Positions 1 through 7,065 of a stretch of DNA of 15,092 bases are shown one piece after another (position 1 is the first letter of the stretch; each line of letters opens with the position of its first letter). The translations under genes were made by a program, and so were the position numbers. The stretch is from RGDT01 sp964630925 (GTDB lineage: Bacteria > Planctomycetota > Planctomycetia > Gemmatales > Gemmataceae): NCBI GenBank assembly GCA_964630925.1, contig CAZVZK010000206.1, positions 1-15,092 of the forward strand. The letters are read 5' to 3'. A model generated the notes under the pieces. It did not search any database, was not told the DNA's origin, and saw nothing but the letters and a program-made list of their open reading frames with translations.

Positions 1-761
1 CCGCGCAGCGTCTCCTCGACATCGGCGCCGTCGGGCAGCCCGTCCGCACGCCCCGGAGTCTGCCCCGGCGCAGGCTGCGCCGCGTCGCCAAGGCGAGCGG
101 CACGGCGTGAGCGTGCCGTGTCTTCCCGCGCCGGCGCCGCGCCCCCCACCTCCGCCGTCGTCACCCCACCCCCACGCGCCGCGTCCTTCTCCCGCCTCGC
201 CCTGTCCTCCGCCCACGCCTGCCTGACCTCGGGCGTGGCCGCGTGCGCCAGGACGCACAGGGCGCTGGCGGGCATCTTCCTCTCGATGAGGTCCAGGTCG
301 TCCGCCGTCACCGTGGCCGCCCTCCTCCCCTCCATCTCCTGCACGTCCAGCGTGTCCGGGTTCGGCGTCGGCCCCGGCACGCCCCCGCAGTACCGGAAGA
401 TCAGACGCGCCGCCGCCAGGTTGCCGCCCTCCGCCATCTCGGCCACCTTGTCCGCGATCCGCATCAGCCTCTCGCGCGGCACCGCCGCGCAGATGGCGGC
501 GCGCATGGCGGCGACGTGGCGTGCGAAGGGGTTGCCGGGGCCGCCCCTGTTCCCCGGCATGAACCGCCCGCACTCCATCCGGATGTACGGGTCCCCCTCG
601 TTATCCTCGCTGTTCGCAGCCGCGCCGTCGGCGGGGCCGTCCGGCGTGCCATTCGTGTGCACCCTGGCCACGTCGTCCGTCGCCGCGCCGTCGGGGTGGC
701 CGTTGTGCGCCACGCCGTTGGCGTTGCCGTTCCTGGTGGGGGCCTTGATCCTCGCGTTCAT
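1..761 (-). CDS. GNPFAR-motif hypothetical protein (DUF5681-like), 3' end cut by the window edge
   Basis: The visible part is 253 residues with no stop before the left edge. The ATG at 761-759 has GAGGAAG nine bases upstream (771-777), which supports this start. Residues 1-58 are low-complexity and rich in Asn, Asp, Gly and Ala, so probably disordered. The recognisable core begins at about residue 67 with FMPGNRGGPGNPFARHVAAM, followed by a helical stretch with AVPRERLMRIADKVAEMAEG and then GGNLAAARLIFRYCGGVPGP (about 112-131). This GNKGGPGNPFAR pattern, followed by a helix pair and a 'gdxxAakll..y..GkP' segment, is common in planctomycete hypothetical proteins and resembles the DUF5681 family. 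Its function is unknown to me. The tail past residue 185 is charged and variable and contains a palindromic repeat at DNA level (91-120), so the true C-terminus may be poorly conserved. No operon partner is visible; the kinase gene upstream is 253 bases away. Confidence 0.8.
   Translation of the reverse strand, partial: MNARIKAPTRNGNANGVAHNGHPDGAATDDVARVHTNGTPDGPADGAAANSEDNEGDPYIRMECGRFMPGNRGGPGNPFARHVAAMRAAICAAVPRERLMRIADKVAEMAEGGNLAAARLIFRYCGGVPGPTPNPDTLDVQEMEGRRAATVTADDLDLIERKMPASALCVLAHAATPEVRQAWAEDRARREKDAARGGGVTTAEVGGAAPAREDTARSRRAARLGDAAQPAPGQTPGRADGLPDGADVEETLR
91..120. repeat. Palindromic GCGTGAGC element inside a coding region
   Basis: CGGCAC (98-103) pairs with GTGCCG (113-118), and alternatively CACGGC (101-106) pairs with GCCGTG (115-120), around a GCGTGAGC centre. 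It lies in frame in the 3' part of the GNPFAR-motif gene and encodes the basic stretch ARSRRAARL. It resembles the short 'GGCGTGAGCC'-centred palindromes I associate with Gemmataceae genomes; that link is from memory and not tested. Confidence 0.5.
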
Positions 762-1014
762 CTGTATCGCCTTCCTCGCTTTCACCGGAGAGGCCGGGAA
801 GCCTCCAGTAACGCGCATTAAACCATGCGGCGCACGATATTCGATGAGTAGTTTGGATGACGGTGAGCGCAGTCCCCCATTCTCACCCACATTCACCACC
901 AGTCATCGGCCCCATCGGCCCCATCTGCCCCATCTGCCCCATCGGGCCCATCCGCCGCACCGCCTCCTCCCCCACGCAGCGCCGCCGCTTGCGGGTTCGC
1001 GCTCGCACACACCC
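762..1014. other. Intergenic region, probable promoter region of the GNPFAR-motif gene
   Basis: This 253-base gap separates the kinase stop codon from the start of the downstream minus-strand gene. Bases ~805-860 are the least GC-rich stretch here and include, on the minus strand, TTTAATG and GAATATCG, possible parts of a promoter; no clear -35/-10 pair can be named. A small stem (790-794 with 801-805, loop of 6) would lie in the leader about 30 bases before the ATG. The kinase-proximal half holds the 9-bp tandem repeat at 904-957. No convincing rho-independent terminator is seen behind the kinase gene. Confidence 0.45.
904..957. repeat. 9-bp tandem repeat, six units of CATCNGCCC type
   Basis: Six consecutive 9-base units start at 904, 913, 922, 931, 940 and 949: CATCGGCCC twice, CATCTGCCC twice, then CATCGGGCC and CATCCGCCG. 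On the transcribed minus strand this reads as GATGGGGCC/GATGGGGCA repeats about 60 bases past the kinase stop codon. The unit length is a multiple of three and the array is open in several frames, but no gene covers it. It is a simple variable-number-type repeat; the function, if any, is unknown. Confidence 0.85.
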
Positions 1015-4000
1015 TTACCGCCCCGCCGCCGCCAGCCCCTCCACCTCCGCCCACAGCCGCACCCACCTCCCGCGCTCCCCCTCGGGCAGCCCGGCCAGGC
1101 CCTCGCGGACACCGTCGAAGTCGCCGTCATGCAGTGCGTGGATGAGCGCCCGCCGCGCACCCCGCACCGCCTCCGGGTCGGCCGACTCCATCTCGGTCTT
1201 CCGGGCCTCCACCCAGTCCGTCAGCCAGAGGAACGCCCCGTCCCGCAGCGCCCGCCGCGTCTCGCCATCGCCCCCGCCGCACCCCGCCTTCGCCGCGGCA
1301 CACGCCGCGTTGTACCGATGCCCCTCCGCCAGCCCCGGCGTCCCCGCGAACGCCTCCGCGTACAGCCGCACCGCCAGACGGTAGTGCCCCAGGTACGGCC
1401 GCTGCGCCAGCTCGGCCATCTCCACCCGGCCCCGGTCCGTGTCCGGCCCCGGGCCCCCCGCCACCACGGCGTCGAGGGCCGCACGCATCCCCATGTCCCG
1501 GCGCAGCTTCTCGATCCTCCGACGGATCACCCCCTGGTTGGCGTGCGTCGGCCCCAGGAGCGCCGCCCGCCTCTCGTGGCAGGCGATGGCCTCCGCCAGC
1601 CGCCCGCACGCCGCCAGCGCCTCGCCGAGGTGCCCCCACGCCCACACGCTCCTCCCGTCGATCTTGACCGCCGCCCAGAAGTGCCGCTCCGCCTCCTCCC
1701 ACCGGCAGCGCTTCACCAGCATCCGCCCCGCGTTGACGTGGGCCGCCGCATACTGCCCGTTCGCCGCCAGCGCCGCCCGGTACCGCCGCAGCGCCTCCCC
1801 CCGGCCACCCTCGTCCTCCAGCATCTCGCCCAGCGCGTTCTGGGCGGCGGCGTTCCGCGGGTCGGCCTTCACCGCCGCCCAGAGCCGCGCGGACGCCTCC
1901 CGCGTCCGCCCCTGCCGCCGCAGCAGCACCCCGAGCTGATGGTGCGTCCGCCCATTCAGCGGGTCGAGCCGGGCCGACATCTTCAGACACCGCTCCGCCT
2001 CGGCCGGCCGGCCCGTGTCCATCAACATCATCCCCAGCACCCGGTGGGCCATCGCGTTCTCCGCATCCAGCTCGGCGGCCCGCCGTACGAGCCGCTCCCC
2101 CTCCGCCCTGTCGCCCTTGCACCACAGCAGGATGCCGAGCATGCAATGCCCCCCGCAGTGCCGCGGCGACCGCGCGATCAGCTCGCGGTACTGCCCCTCC
2201 GCCTTCGAACGCTCGCCGAGTGCGTCGAGCGCGGCCGCCCAGCGGAACCGGGCGTCCTCGTTCCCCGGGTCATGCCGCACCGCGGCGGCGTAGTGCCCCT
2301 CCGCCCGCGCCGGCCCGTCCGCCTCCAGCAACCTCCCCAGGTGGTAATGCGCCAACGAGAACGTCCCGTCGATCTTCAGCGCCGCCCGGAAGCACCCCTC
2401 AGCCTCCGGCCGCTCGCCGCGCTCGGCCAGCAGGATGCCGAGGTGGGCGTGGGCGAACGCCGACCGCGCGTCCAGCCGCACCGCCGTGCGCAGGGCCGGC
2501 TCCGCCTCCGTCACGCGCCCCGCCTGCCGCAGCATCACGCCCAGCATCAGCCAGGCCATCGAGCTGTCCTCGCGCACGGCGACGGCGGCGGTGGCGTAGC
2601 GGATCGCGTCGCCCCGCCCCGCCCCCTCGCGGCCGAACAGGAAGTGGGCCAGGAAGGCGTTGGCCCAGAAGTTCGCCGGCTCGCGCCGCCAGGCCAGGCG
2701 CAGGACGCGCTCGGCGTCCTCGTGGTGCCCCGCCTTGCGCAGCTGTGCCCCCAGCCCCAGCAGCGTCGGGGCCGGCAGGTGTTCGATCCCCCCCTCCCGC
2801 GCGATCCCCAGCAGCGCCGCCCCGTCGGACGCCAGGACCGCCCGCCGCACCCGCGCCCGCACCGGGTCGCCGTCCAGCAGCCCGACCACGGCCCCGATCC
2901 AGCCGCGCGCGGCCACCTCGCGTACCGCCCAGTCGTCCAGGGCCGCGATCAGCTCCAGCCGGATGTCCGCGTCGCCCAGGCGCCGGGCCGCCTCCTCGGG
3001 CGCCATCTTCAGGGCGTCCTCCACACCCAGGTATTCGATGAACGCCCGGTGGTAGGCGCGGGCCACGTCGCGGGTATCGCACCCCCCGTTCTCCCCCTGC
3101 GCCCCCTGCAGCCGCGCCGCCTCCAGACGCGACCGCATCCGCCGCCCGTGCAGCTTCCGCTCCAGCTCGCGGCGCAGGTCCCCCACCCGGCCCGTCAGGT
3201 CGCCCCCGTCCTGTTCGAGCAGCGTCTCCGCCCTGACCACACGGGCCAGCGCCTGCGCCGCCTCCCCACGCAGCGCCAGCTCCGCCGCCTCGCCCAGCAG
3301 GGCCTCGGCGGCCCGCCCACGCTCGCGCACCCCCGCCAGCCGGGCCTCCGCCTGACGCCGCGCCGCCTCCTCCTCCCTCCGCTCACGCGCCTGCGCGTCC
3401 CTGGCGGCCCACCCCGCCGCCGCCAGCGCCACCAGGAGCCCCGCCGCCAGCCCCGCCGCCAGCGTGCGGTGCCGCCCGACCCACCGGCACGCCCTCCGCA
3501 CCAGCGGCTCCGGGTACGCCCGCACCGGCTCCCCCGACAGCCACCGGCTCAGCTCGTCCGCCACCTCCGCCGCCGTGCCGTACCGCCCCCCCGGACGCGC
3601 CGCCAGCGCCTTGCGGCACACCGCCGCCAGCGCCGCCGGCGCCGACCGCGTCGGCAGGATCTCCCCCTTCGCCGCCCACGCCGACAACGCCACGCTGTCC
3701 GCCGCCCGGTACGGCGCGTGCCCCTCCAGGATCGTGTACAGGATCGCCCCCAGCGCGAACACGTCCGACCTCGCGTCCACCGGCAGCGTCGAGCCGCGCA
3801 CCTGCTCCGGCGCCATGTACCCCGGCGTCCCCCCGAACGCCACGGTCCGCACGGGGTCGGCCACCCACACCCCGTCCTCCCCCTTGCCGTCCACCAGCGC
3901 CAGCCCCCAGTCGAGCACCACCACCTCGCCGTACTGCCCCACCTGGATGTTCGCCGGCTTCAGATCCCTGTGGACCACCCCCCGGCTGTGCGCGTACGCC

Positions 4001-4524
4001 ATCGTCCGGCACACCGACACCAGCGCCGACAGAAGCTCCCGCAGCTCCAGCGCGTGCGGCCTGCCCTCCCGCCGCAGCCGCCCCACCTCCTCGATCAGCG
4101 CCGACAGCGGCCGCCCCTCGACGTAGCGCATCGTGTAGAACGGCCCGCCGTCCCCCGACGGGTGCATCTCGTAGATCGGCACGATGCCGGGGTGCTGCAG
4201 CTGGCTCGTGACCCGCGCCTCCATCAGGAACAGCCGCCGCGCACGCTCCTTGTCGCGCACGTCGGCCCGCATCTCCTTGAGCGCCACCTTCCGCCCCAGC
4301 CGCCCGTCGTGCGCCAGCCACACCTGCCCCATCCCGCCGACGCCACGCGGCGCGTCCCCGTCGAGGACGAACGGCCCCCGGCACGGCGGCCCGTCCTCCT
4401 CCGCGCCGAACAGCGCGTCCACCCCGCCCTTCAGGCCGATCACCGTCGGCGGCAGCACCGTCTCCGGGGACGCCGGGTCGGCCTGTGCCTCGACGCTGGT
4501 CTCGGCGTTGTCCGTCGGCCGCAT
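1015..4524 (-). CDS. Ser/Thr protein kinase with TPR array, membrane-anchored (PknB-like, planctomycete type)
   Basis: 1169 residues. The kinase domain spans about 58-330: Gly-rich loop GVGGMGQV (61-68), VALK lysine K83, probable helix-C Glu E102, HRDLKPAN (185-192, catalytic D187), DWG in place of DFG (205-207), APE (238-240). All catalytic residues are present, so an active Hanks-type kinase is expected. One hydrophobic helix (about 355-373) follows, so the kinase is probably cytoplasmic. Next come a charged coiled-coil-like stretch (376-470), then a planctomycete-kinase middle region with AYHRAFIEYLG and ALDDWA (about 490-533), about twelve TPR units (roughly 588-1010) and a C-terminal RYNAACAAA...LWAEVEGL region also seen in this family. 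The very short N-terminal region lacks a WD40 or FHA module. No strong ribosome binding site precedes the ATG. Substrate and signal are unknown; TPRs suggest protein partners. Confidence 0.93.
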   Translation of the reverse strand: MRPTDNAETSVEAQADPASPETVLPPTVIGLKGGVDALFGAEEDGPPCRGPFVLDGDAPRGVGGMGQVWLAHDGRLGRKVALKEMRADVRDKERARRLFLMEARVTSQLQHPGIVPIYEMHPSGDGGPFYTMRYVEGRPLSALIEEVGRLRREGRPHALELRELLSALVSVCRTMAYAHSRGVVHRDLKPANIQVGQYGEVVVLDWGLALVDGKGEDGVWVADPVRTVAFGGTPGYMAPEQVRGSTLPVDARSDVFALGAILYTILEGHAPYRAADSVALSAWAAKGEILPTRSAPAALAAVCRKALAARPGGRYGTAAEVADELSRWLSGEPVRAYPEPLVRRACRWVGRHRTLAAGLAAGLLVALAAAGWAARDAQARERREEEAARRQAEARLAGVRERGRAAEALLGEAAELALRGEAAQALARVVRAETLLEQDGGDLTGRVGDLRRELERKLHGRRMRSRLEAARLQGAQGENGGCDTRDVARAYHRAFIEYLGVEDALKMAPEEAARRLGDADIRLELIAALDDWAVREVAARGWIGAVVGLLDGDPVRARVRRAVLASDGAALLGIAREGGIEHLPAPTLLGLGAQLRKAGHHEDAERVLRLAWRREPANFWANAFLAHFLFGREGAGRGDAIRYATAAVAVREDSSMAWLMLGVMLRQAGRVTEAEPALRTAVRLDARSAFAHAHLGILLAERGERPEAEGCFRAALKIDGTFSLAHYHLGRLLEADGPARAEGHYAAAVRHDPGNEDARFRWAAALDALGERSKAEGQYRELIARSPRHCGGHCMLGILLWCKGDRAEGERLVRRAAELDAENAMAHRVLGMMLMDTGRPAEAERCLKMSARLDPLNGRTHHQLGVLLRRQGRTREASARLWAAVKADPRNAAAQNALGEMLEDEGGRGEALRRYRAALAANGQYAAAHVNAGRMLVKRCRWEEAERHFWAAVKIDGRSVWAWGHLGEALAACGRLAEAIACHERRAALLGPTHANQGVIRRRIEKLRRDMGMRAALDAVVAGGPGPDTDRGRVEMAELAQRPYLGHYRLAVRLYAEAFAGTPGLAEGHRYNAACAAAKAGCGGGDGETRRALRDGAFLWLTDWVEARKTEMESADPEAVRGARRALIHALHDGDFDGVREGLAGLPEGERGRWVRLWAEVEGLAAAGR

Positions 4525-4627
4525 GGTGGCCCCCGCTCTGGCGTGTCTGCCGCGCGGATCCGTCCGGGGATCCGGCCCTCACGCTCCGATACGGGCACGC
4601 CGCCGCCGCGTGACAGCACCCCCTGTA

Positions 4628-4711
4628 GAGCGTCAGCGGATCTCGGCGAGCGGGGATGCGTCAGCGCCCCGAGTGGAGCGTCAGCGCATCTCGCCGAGCG
4701 TCAGCGCCTCC
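4628..4711. repeat. Cluster of four GCGTCAGCG repeat units
   Basis: GCGTCAGCG occurs at 4630-4638, 4658-4666, 4678-4686 and 4698-4706, spaced 28, 20 and 20 bases. The first and third copies belong to longer near-identical 25-base units (4628-4652 and 4676-4700, two G/C differences). The second copy sits in a hairpin: CGGGG/CCCCG arms at 4651-4655 and 4667-4671. On the minus strand the core reads CGCTGACGC, like the palindromic repeats I associate with Gemmataceae intergenic DNA. It starts 10 bases after the stop of the 16-Cys protein, within the 197-base gap (4525-4721) before the kinase gene. It may act on the 3' end of the operon mRNA or be a non-coding repeat family. The rest of that gap shows no clear promoter. 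Confidence 0.7.
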
Positions 4712-4721
4712 GGCGGATGAT

Positions 4722-5618
4722 TCAAGAGACCGGCACGTCGCGCACGCCGGCCTCATCGACGAAGGCGGCGGCACGCGGCCCGGCCCCGTCCCCGGCCAGG
4801 ATGAACGCCCGCACCGGCCCGCCGTCCGCGATCTCGGCCAGGTATTGCCGCTGCCCCTCGCAGATGTACTCGTTGCAGGTGTCCCCCCGCATCGCGCGTG
4901 GCAGGGCGCACCCTTCCGGCTGGTGGAAGATGCAGGACGCCTCGATCGTCGTCTCGCCCACGCGGGCCATGTACGCCCCCACCACCCCCTCGTCCGTGAG
5001 GCCGGGGTTGGCGGCGCGGAAGCGCCGGATCGTCTCCTTCCGGATGAACGCCAGGTTCCTCTCGCCGAACTGACAGCAGAAGCCCCGGCAGCGCGCGCAC
5101 CCCTCGCCGAGGACGCGGCCCGCCTCCCCCGCCGCCTCCGGTGCCTCCCCGCCCGTGCCGGCCCCGCCCCCCGCCTCGACCTGCACCAGATGCTCCAGGA
5201 AGGCGCGCATCGCCTCCCGGCGTCTCTCCGGCAGCGGGGCCGGCCTGTTCGGCAGGAACGGGACGACCATCAAGGGGTAGGCCGCCGCCGCGCCGCCGAG
5301 CGCCGGGGCGGCCTCCGCGCGGAGGGCCCCGGCCCGCCCGGTGAGGGCCTCGTGCAGCGCCCGCCGGCCCTCCGCCTCAATCCGCACCGCCTCGCGGGCC
5401 TGCCGATCCCACAGGGCCGTCAGGCAGCCCCTCGCGCGGCAGGCCGTCAGCGCCAGGTCCGTCGCCGGCAGCGGCCCCCCGCACACCACGCACAGGTGGC
5501 CCGGCGGCGTGGCACGCACCTTCCACTGACAGGCCGCCGCCGCGCACACCCGCCCGCCGGCCTGGAGCGGCAAGGGCCCGCCGCAGATCACGCAGCCGTC
5601 GGGCGTGGCCGGCGTCAT
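4722..5618 (-). CDS. Cysteine-rich metal-binding protein: two zinc-ribbon-like repeats plus CxxCxxxCC domain
   Basis: 298 residues with 16 cysteines in four groups of four. Two N-terminal zinc-ribbon-like repeats use C9/C12/C25/C30 and C43/C46/C60/C65 (CVICGGPLP and CVVCGGPLP). A helical, Ala/Glu/Arg-rich linker covers about 70-170. The C-terminal half has C174-x2-C177-x3-C181-C182 followed by C229, C237, C248 and C253. That second half resembles the CxxCxxCC (YkgJ/UPF0153-like) family, which is thought to bind zinc or an iron-sulfur cluster; the assignment is by pattern only. No signal peptide or membrane helix, so it is probably cytoplasmic. The ATG at 5618 is well supported by AAGGAG ten bases upstream, inside the last codons of the deacetylase gene. 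It is the last gene of the four-gene operon. The biochemical role is unknown. Confidence 0.85.
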   Translation of the reverse strand: MTPATPDGCVICGGPLPLQAGGRVCAAAACQWKVRATPPGHLCVVCGGPLPATDLALTACRARGCLTALWDRQAREAVRIEAEGRRALHEALTGRAGALRAEAAPALGGAAAAYPLMVVPFLPNRPAPLPERRREAMRAFLEHLVQVEAGGGAGTGGEAPEAAGEAGRVLGEGCARCRGFCCQFGERNLAFIRKETIRRFRAANPGLTDEGVVGAYMARVGETTIEASCIFHQPEGCALPRAMRGDTCNEYICEGQRQYLAEIADGGPVRAFILAGDGAGPRAAAFVDEAGVRDVPVS

Positions 5619-5625
5619 GGGGCCA

Positions 5626-7065
5626 TCACTCCTTGGCCAGGATGGCCGGCTTCAACGCCCACGCCTGCCGCCGAGCCAGCTCCATCATCTCCGGCGCCTT
5701 CATCCCCGGCGGGAAGATCACCCACCCCCACAGCTTCGGGTCGTCGGCAGAGACGTGCTTCGCCGCGTCCAGCTTCGCCGGCTCGACGGTGACCTCCGCC
5801 GGCAATTCCAGCGCTTGAACCGCAGGGATCGCCACCTTCGCCAGCGCCTTCAGGTACGCCTCCGGCGGCACCCCCGTGCTGCCCAGCCACACCGTCCCCG
5901 GCAGACGCCCGTGCCGCTTGATGTAGTCGTCCACGTCCTGCGCCGTCCGCCAGACCTGGTCGATGTCCACCTTCACCGCCTTGTCCAGCTTCGCGACGCC
6001 GCCCGTCGGGCCCAGCGGCGACTGCGTCAGCCTCACCTGCCGGAAGCCGGCCATCCGCGTGTTGAGCAGGAAGAACACCTCCGCCGCCGTCAGCGCGTAC
6101 TCCCCGCGAACTTGATACGTCACGCCGTCGGCCACCTTCTTCGCGATCTCCAGCACCTCCTTTGCCGAGAACTCCCGCCCCCGCGCCTTGTCGGCGTAGA
6201 GCTTCGCGGCCTCGGACGCCGTGATGAATTTCACGTCCTTGAACCGCTTCATGAACGCGAGGTAGTCCATGAACACCTTCTTGGCCGACTTCGTCTCCTC
6301 CTCCGTCTTCTGCGGCGGCTTGACCCACTTCTCACGCGGCGGGTTCGCCCCCTTCGCGAAGTTCACCCCGTCCCAGAACTTCTGATGCACCCACTCGCAC
6401 GGGTGGTACACGATGCTCACCACCCCGCCCCCCTCCTTGAGCAGCGCCTTCCGCGCCTCCGCGAAACGCTCGTTCGCCTTCTCCAACTGGTCCGGCTTGT
6501 TGATGTCCGCCCGGATCGTGTGCGCCAACTTGTACAGGTTGAACACCCCGGCGTAGTAGTTCGGCCTCGCGTCCAGGTCGACGTGGCTCCCCGCGTCGAG
6601 GTAGATCATCCCCCACTTCTTCAGCGCCCCGTAACTCTGCGGGCCCCAGCTGCTCCCCGGCTGCCCGTAACACGTCGGCTTCTGCCCGAAGACCCGCTCC
6701 ACGTCCTTCCACCCCTCGCCCTCGCGCCGCGCGAACTCCTCGACGCCCTCGTCCCAACCCAGGTTCGACAGGTACTGCGCCGGCGTCGGGTGCACGCTGT
6801 GGTAGTTCGAGTGGTAGCCGATCTCGTGCTTCTTGAGCGCCGCGATCACGTCGGCACGCTTCCGCTTCTCCAACGTCCGCGCCTTCTCGCCCACCACCTT
6901 GAACGTGCCGCGGACCCCCTCCTTGGTCAGGGCGTCCGCCAGCCACAGGGCCGCGTCGTCGCTGGCCGGCAGCAGATAATCCTCGGTGTCGAACCACAGG
7001 ATGACGTACACCTTCGGCGTGTCGGCCGCCGGCAGCAGGCAGGCGGCGAGCAACAGTGCGTTCAT
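5626..7065 (-). CDS. Exported NodB-like polysaccharide deacetylase (CE4 superfamily)
   Basis: 479 residues. The first ~14 residues (MNALLLAACLLPAAD) form a short hydrophobic export signal; a lipobox-like LAAC ends at C9 but is unusually near the start. NodB motifs can be followed: motif 1 as FDTED (D26, E28, D29), motif 2 as HSNYH (H85, H89) matching H(S/T)xxH, motif 3 as GQPGSSWG (133-140), motif 4 near YLDAGSHVD (154-162), and motif 5 as YHP (H220). These suggest a metal-dependent hydrolase removing acetyl groups from a cell-envelope or exopolysaccharide substrate, but motif 1 deviates from the usual FDD, so activity is inferred. Residues ~300-479 form an extra C-terminal region rich in Lys and Ala that I cannot assign. 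The frame is open far upstream, but the ATG at 7065 is chosen because it overlaps the previous stop as ATGA, starts the signal sequence, and avoids overlap with the TPR gene. Confidence 0.88.
   Translation of the reverse strand: MNALLLAACLLPAADTPKVYVILWFDTEDYLLPASDDAALWLADALTKEGVRGTFKVVGEKARTLEKRKRADVIAALKKHEIGYHSNYHSVHPTPAQYLSNLGWDEGVEEFARREGEGWKDVERVFGQKPTCYGQPGSSWGPQSYGALKKWGMIYLDAGSHVDLDARPNYYAGVFNLYKLAHTIRADINKPDQLEKANERFAEARKALLKEGGGVVSIVYHPCEWVHQKFWDGVNFAKGANPPREKWVKPPQKTEEETKSAKKVFMDYLAFMKRFKDVKFITASEAAKLYADKARGREFSAKEVLEIAKKVADGVTYQVRGEYALTAAEVFFLLNTRMAGFRQVRLTQSPLGPTGGVAKLDKAVKVDIDQVWRTAQDVDDYIKRHGRLPGTVWLGSTGVPPEAYLKALAKVAIPAVQALELPAEVTVEPAKLDAAKHVSADDPKLWGWVIFPPGMKAPEMMELARRQAWALKPAILAKE
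5629..5634 (-). promoter_or_regulatory. Ribosome binding site for the 16-Cys protein, inside the upstream gene
   Basis: The minus strand reads AAGGAG directly before the TGA of the deacetylase gene (5626-5628), ten bases from the ATG at 5618. It is the best Shine-Dalgarno match in the operon. Because it overlaps the last two sense codons of the preceding gene, initiation here is likely coupled to termination there. Confidence 0.75.

Noticed and set aside
118..5073. A 1651-codon open frame on the plus strand opposite the kinase gene and its neighbours
   Set aside because: The translation is low-complexity Arg/Pro/His/Leu with no domain, and it spans intergenic repeats and two genes with clear families on the other strand. 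Long antisense frames are expected at this GC content.
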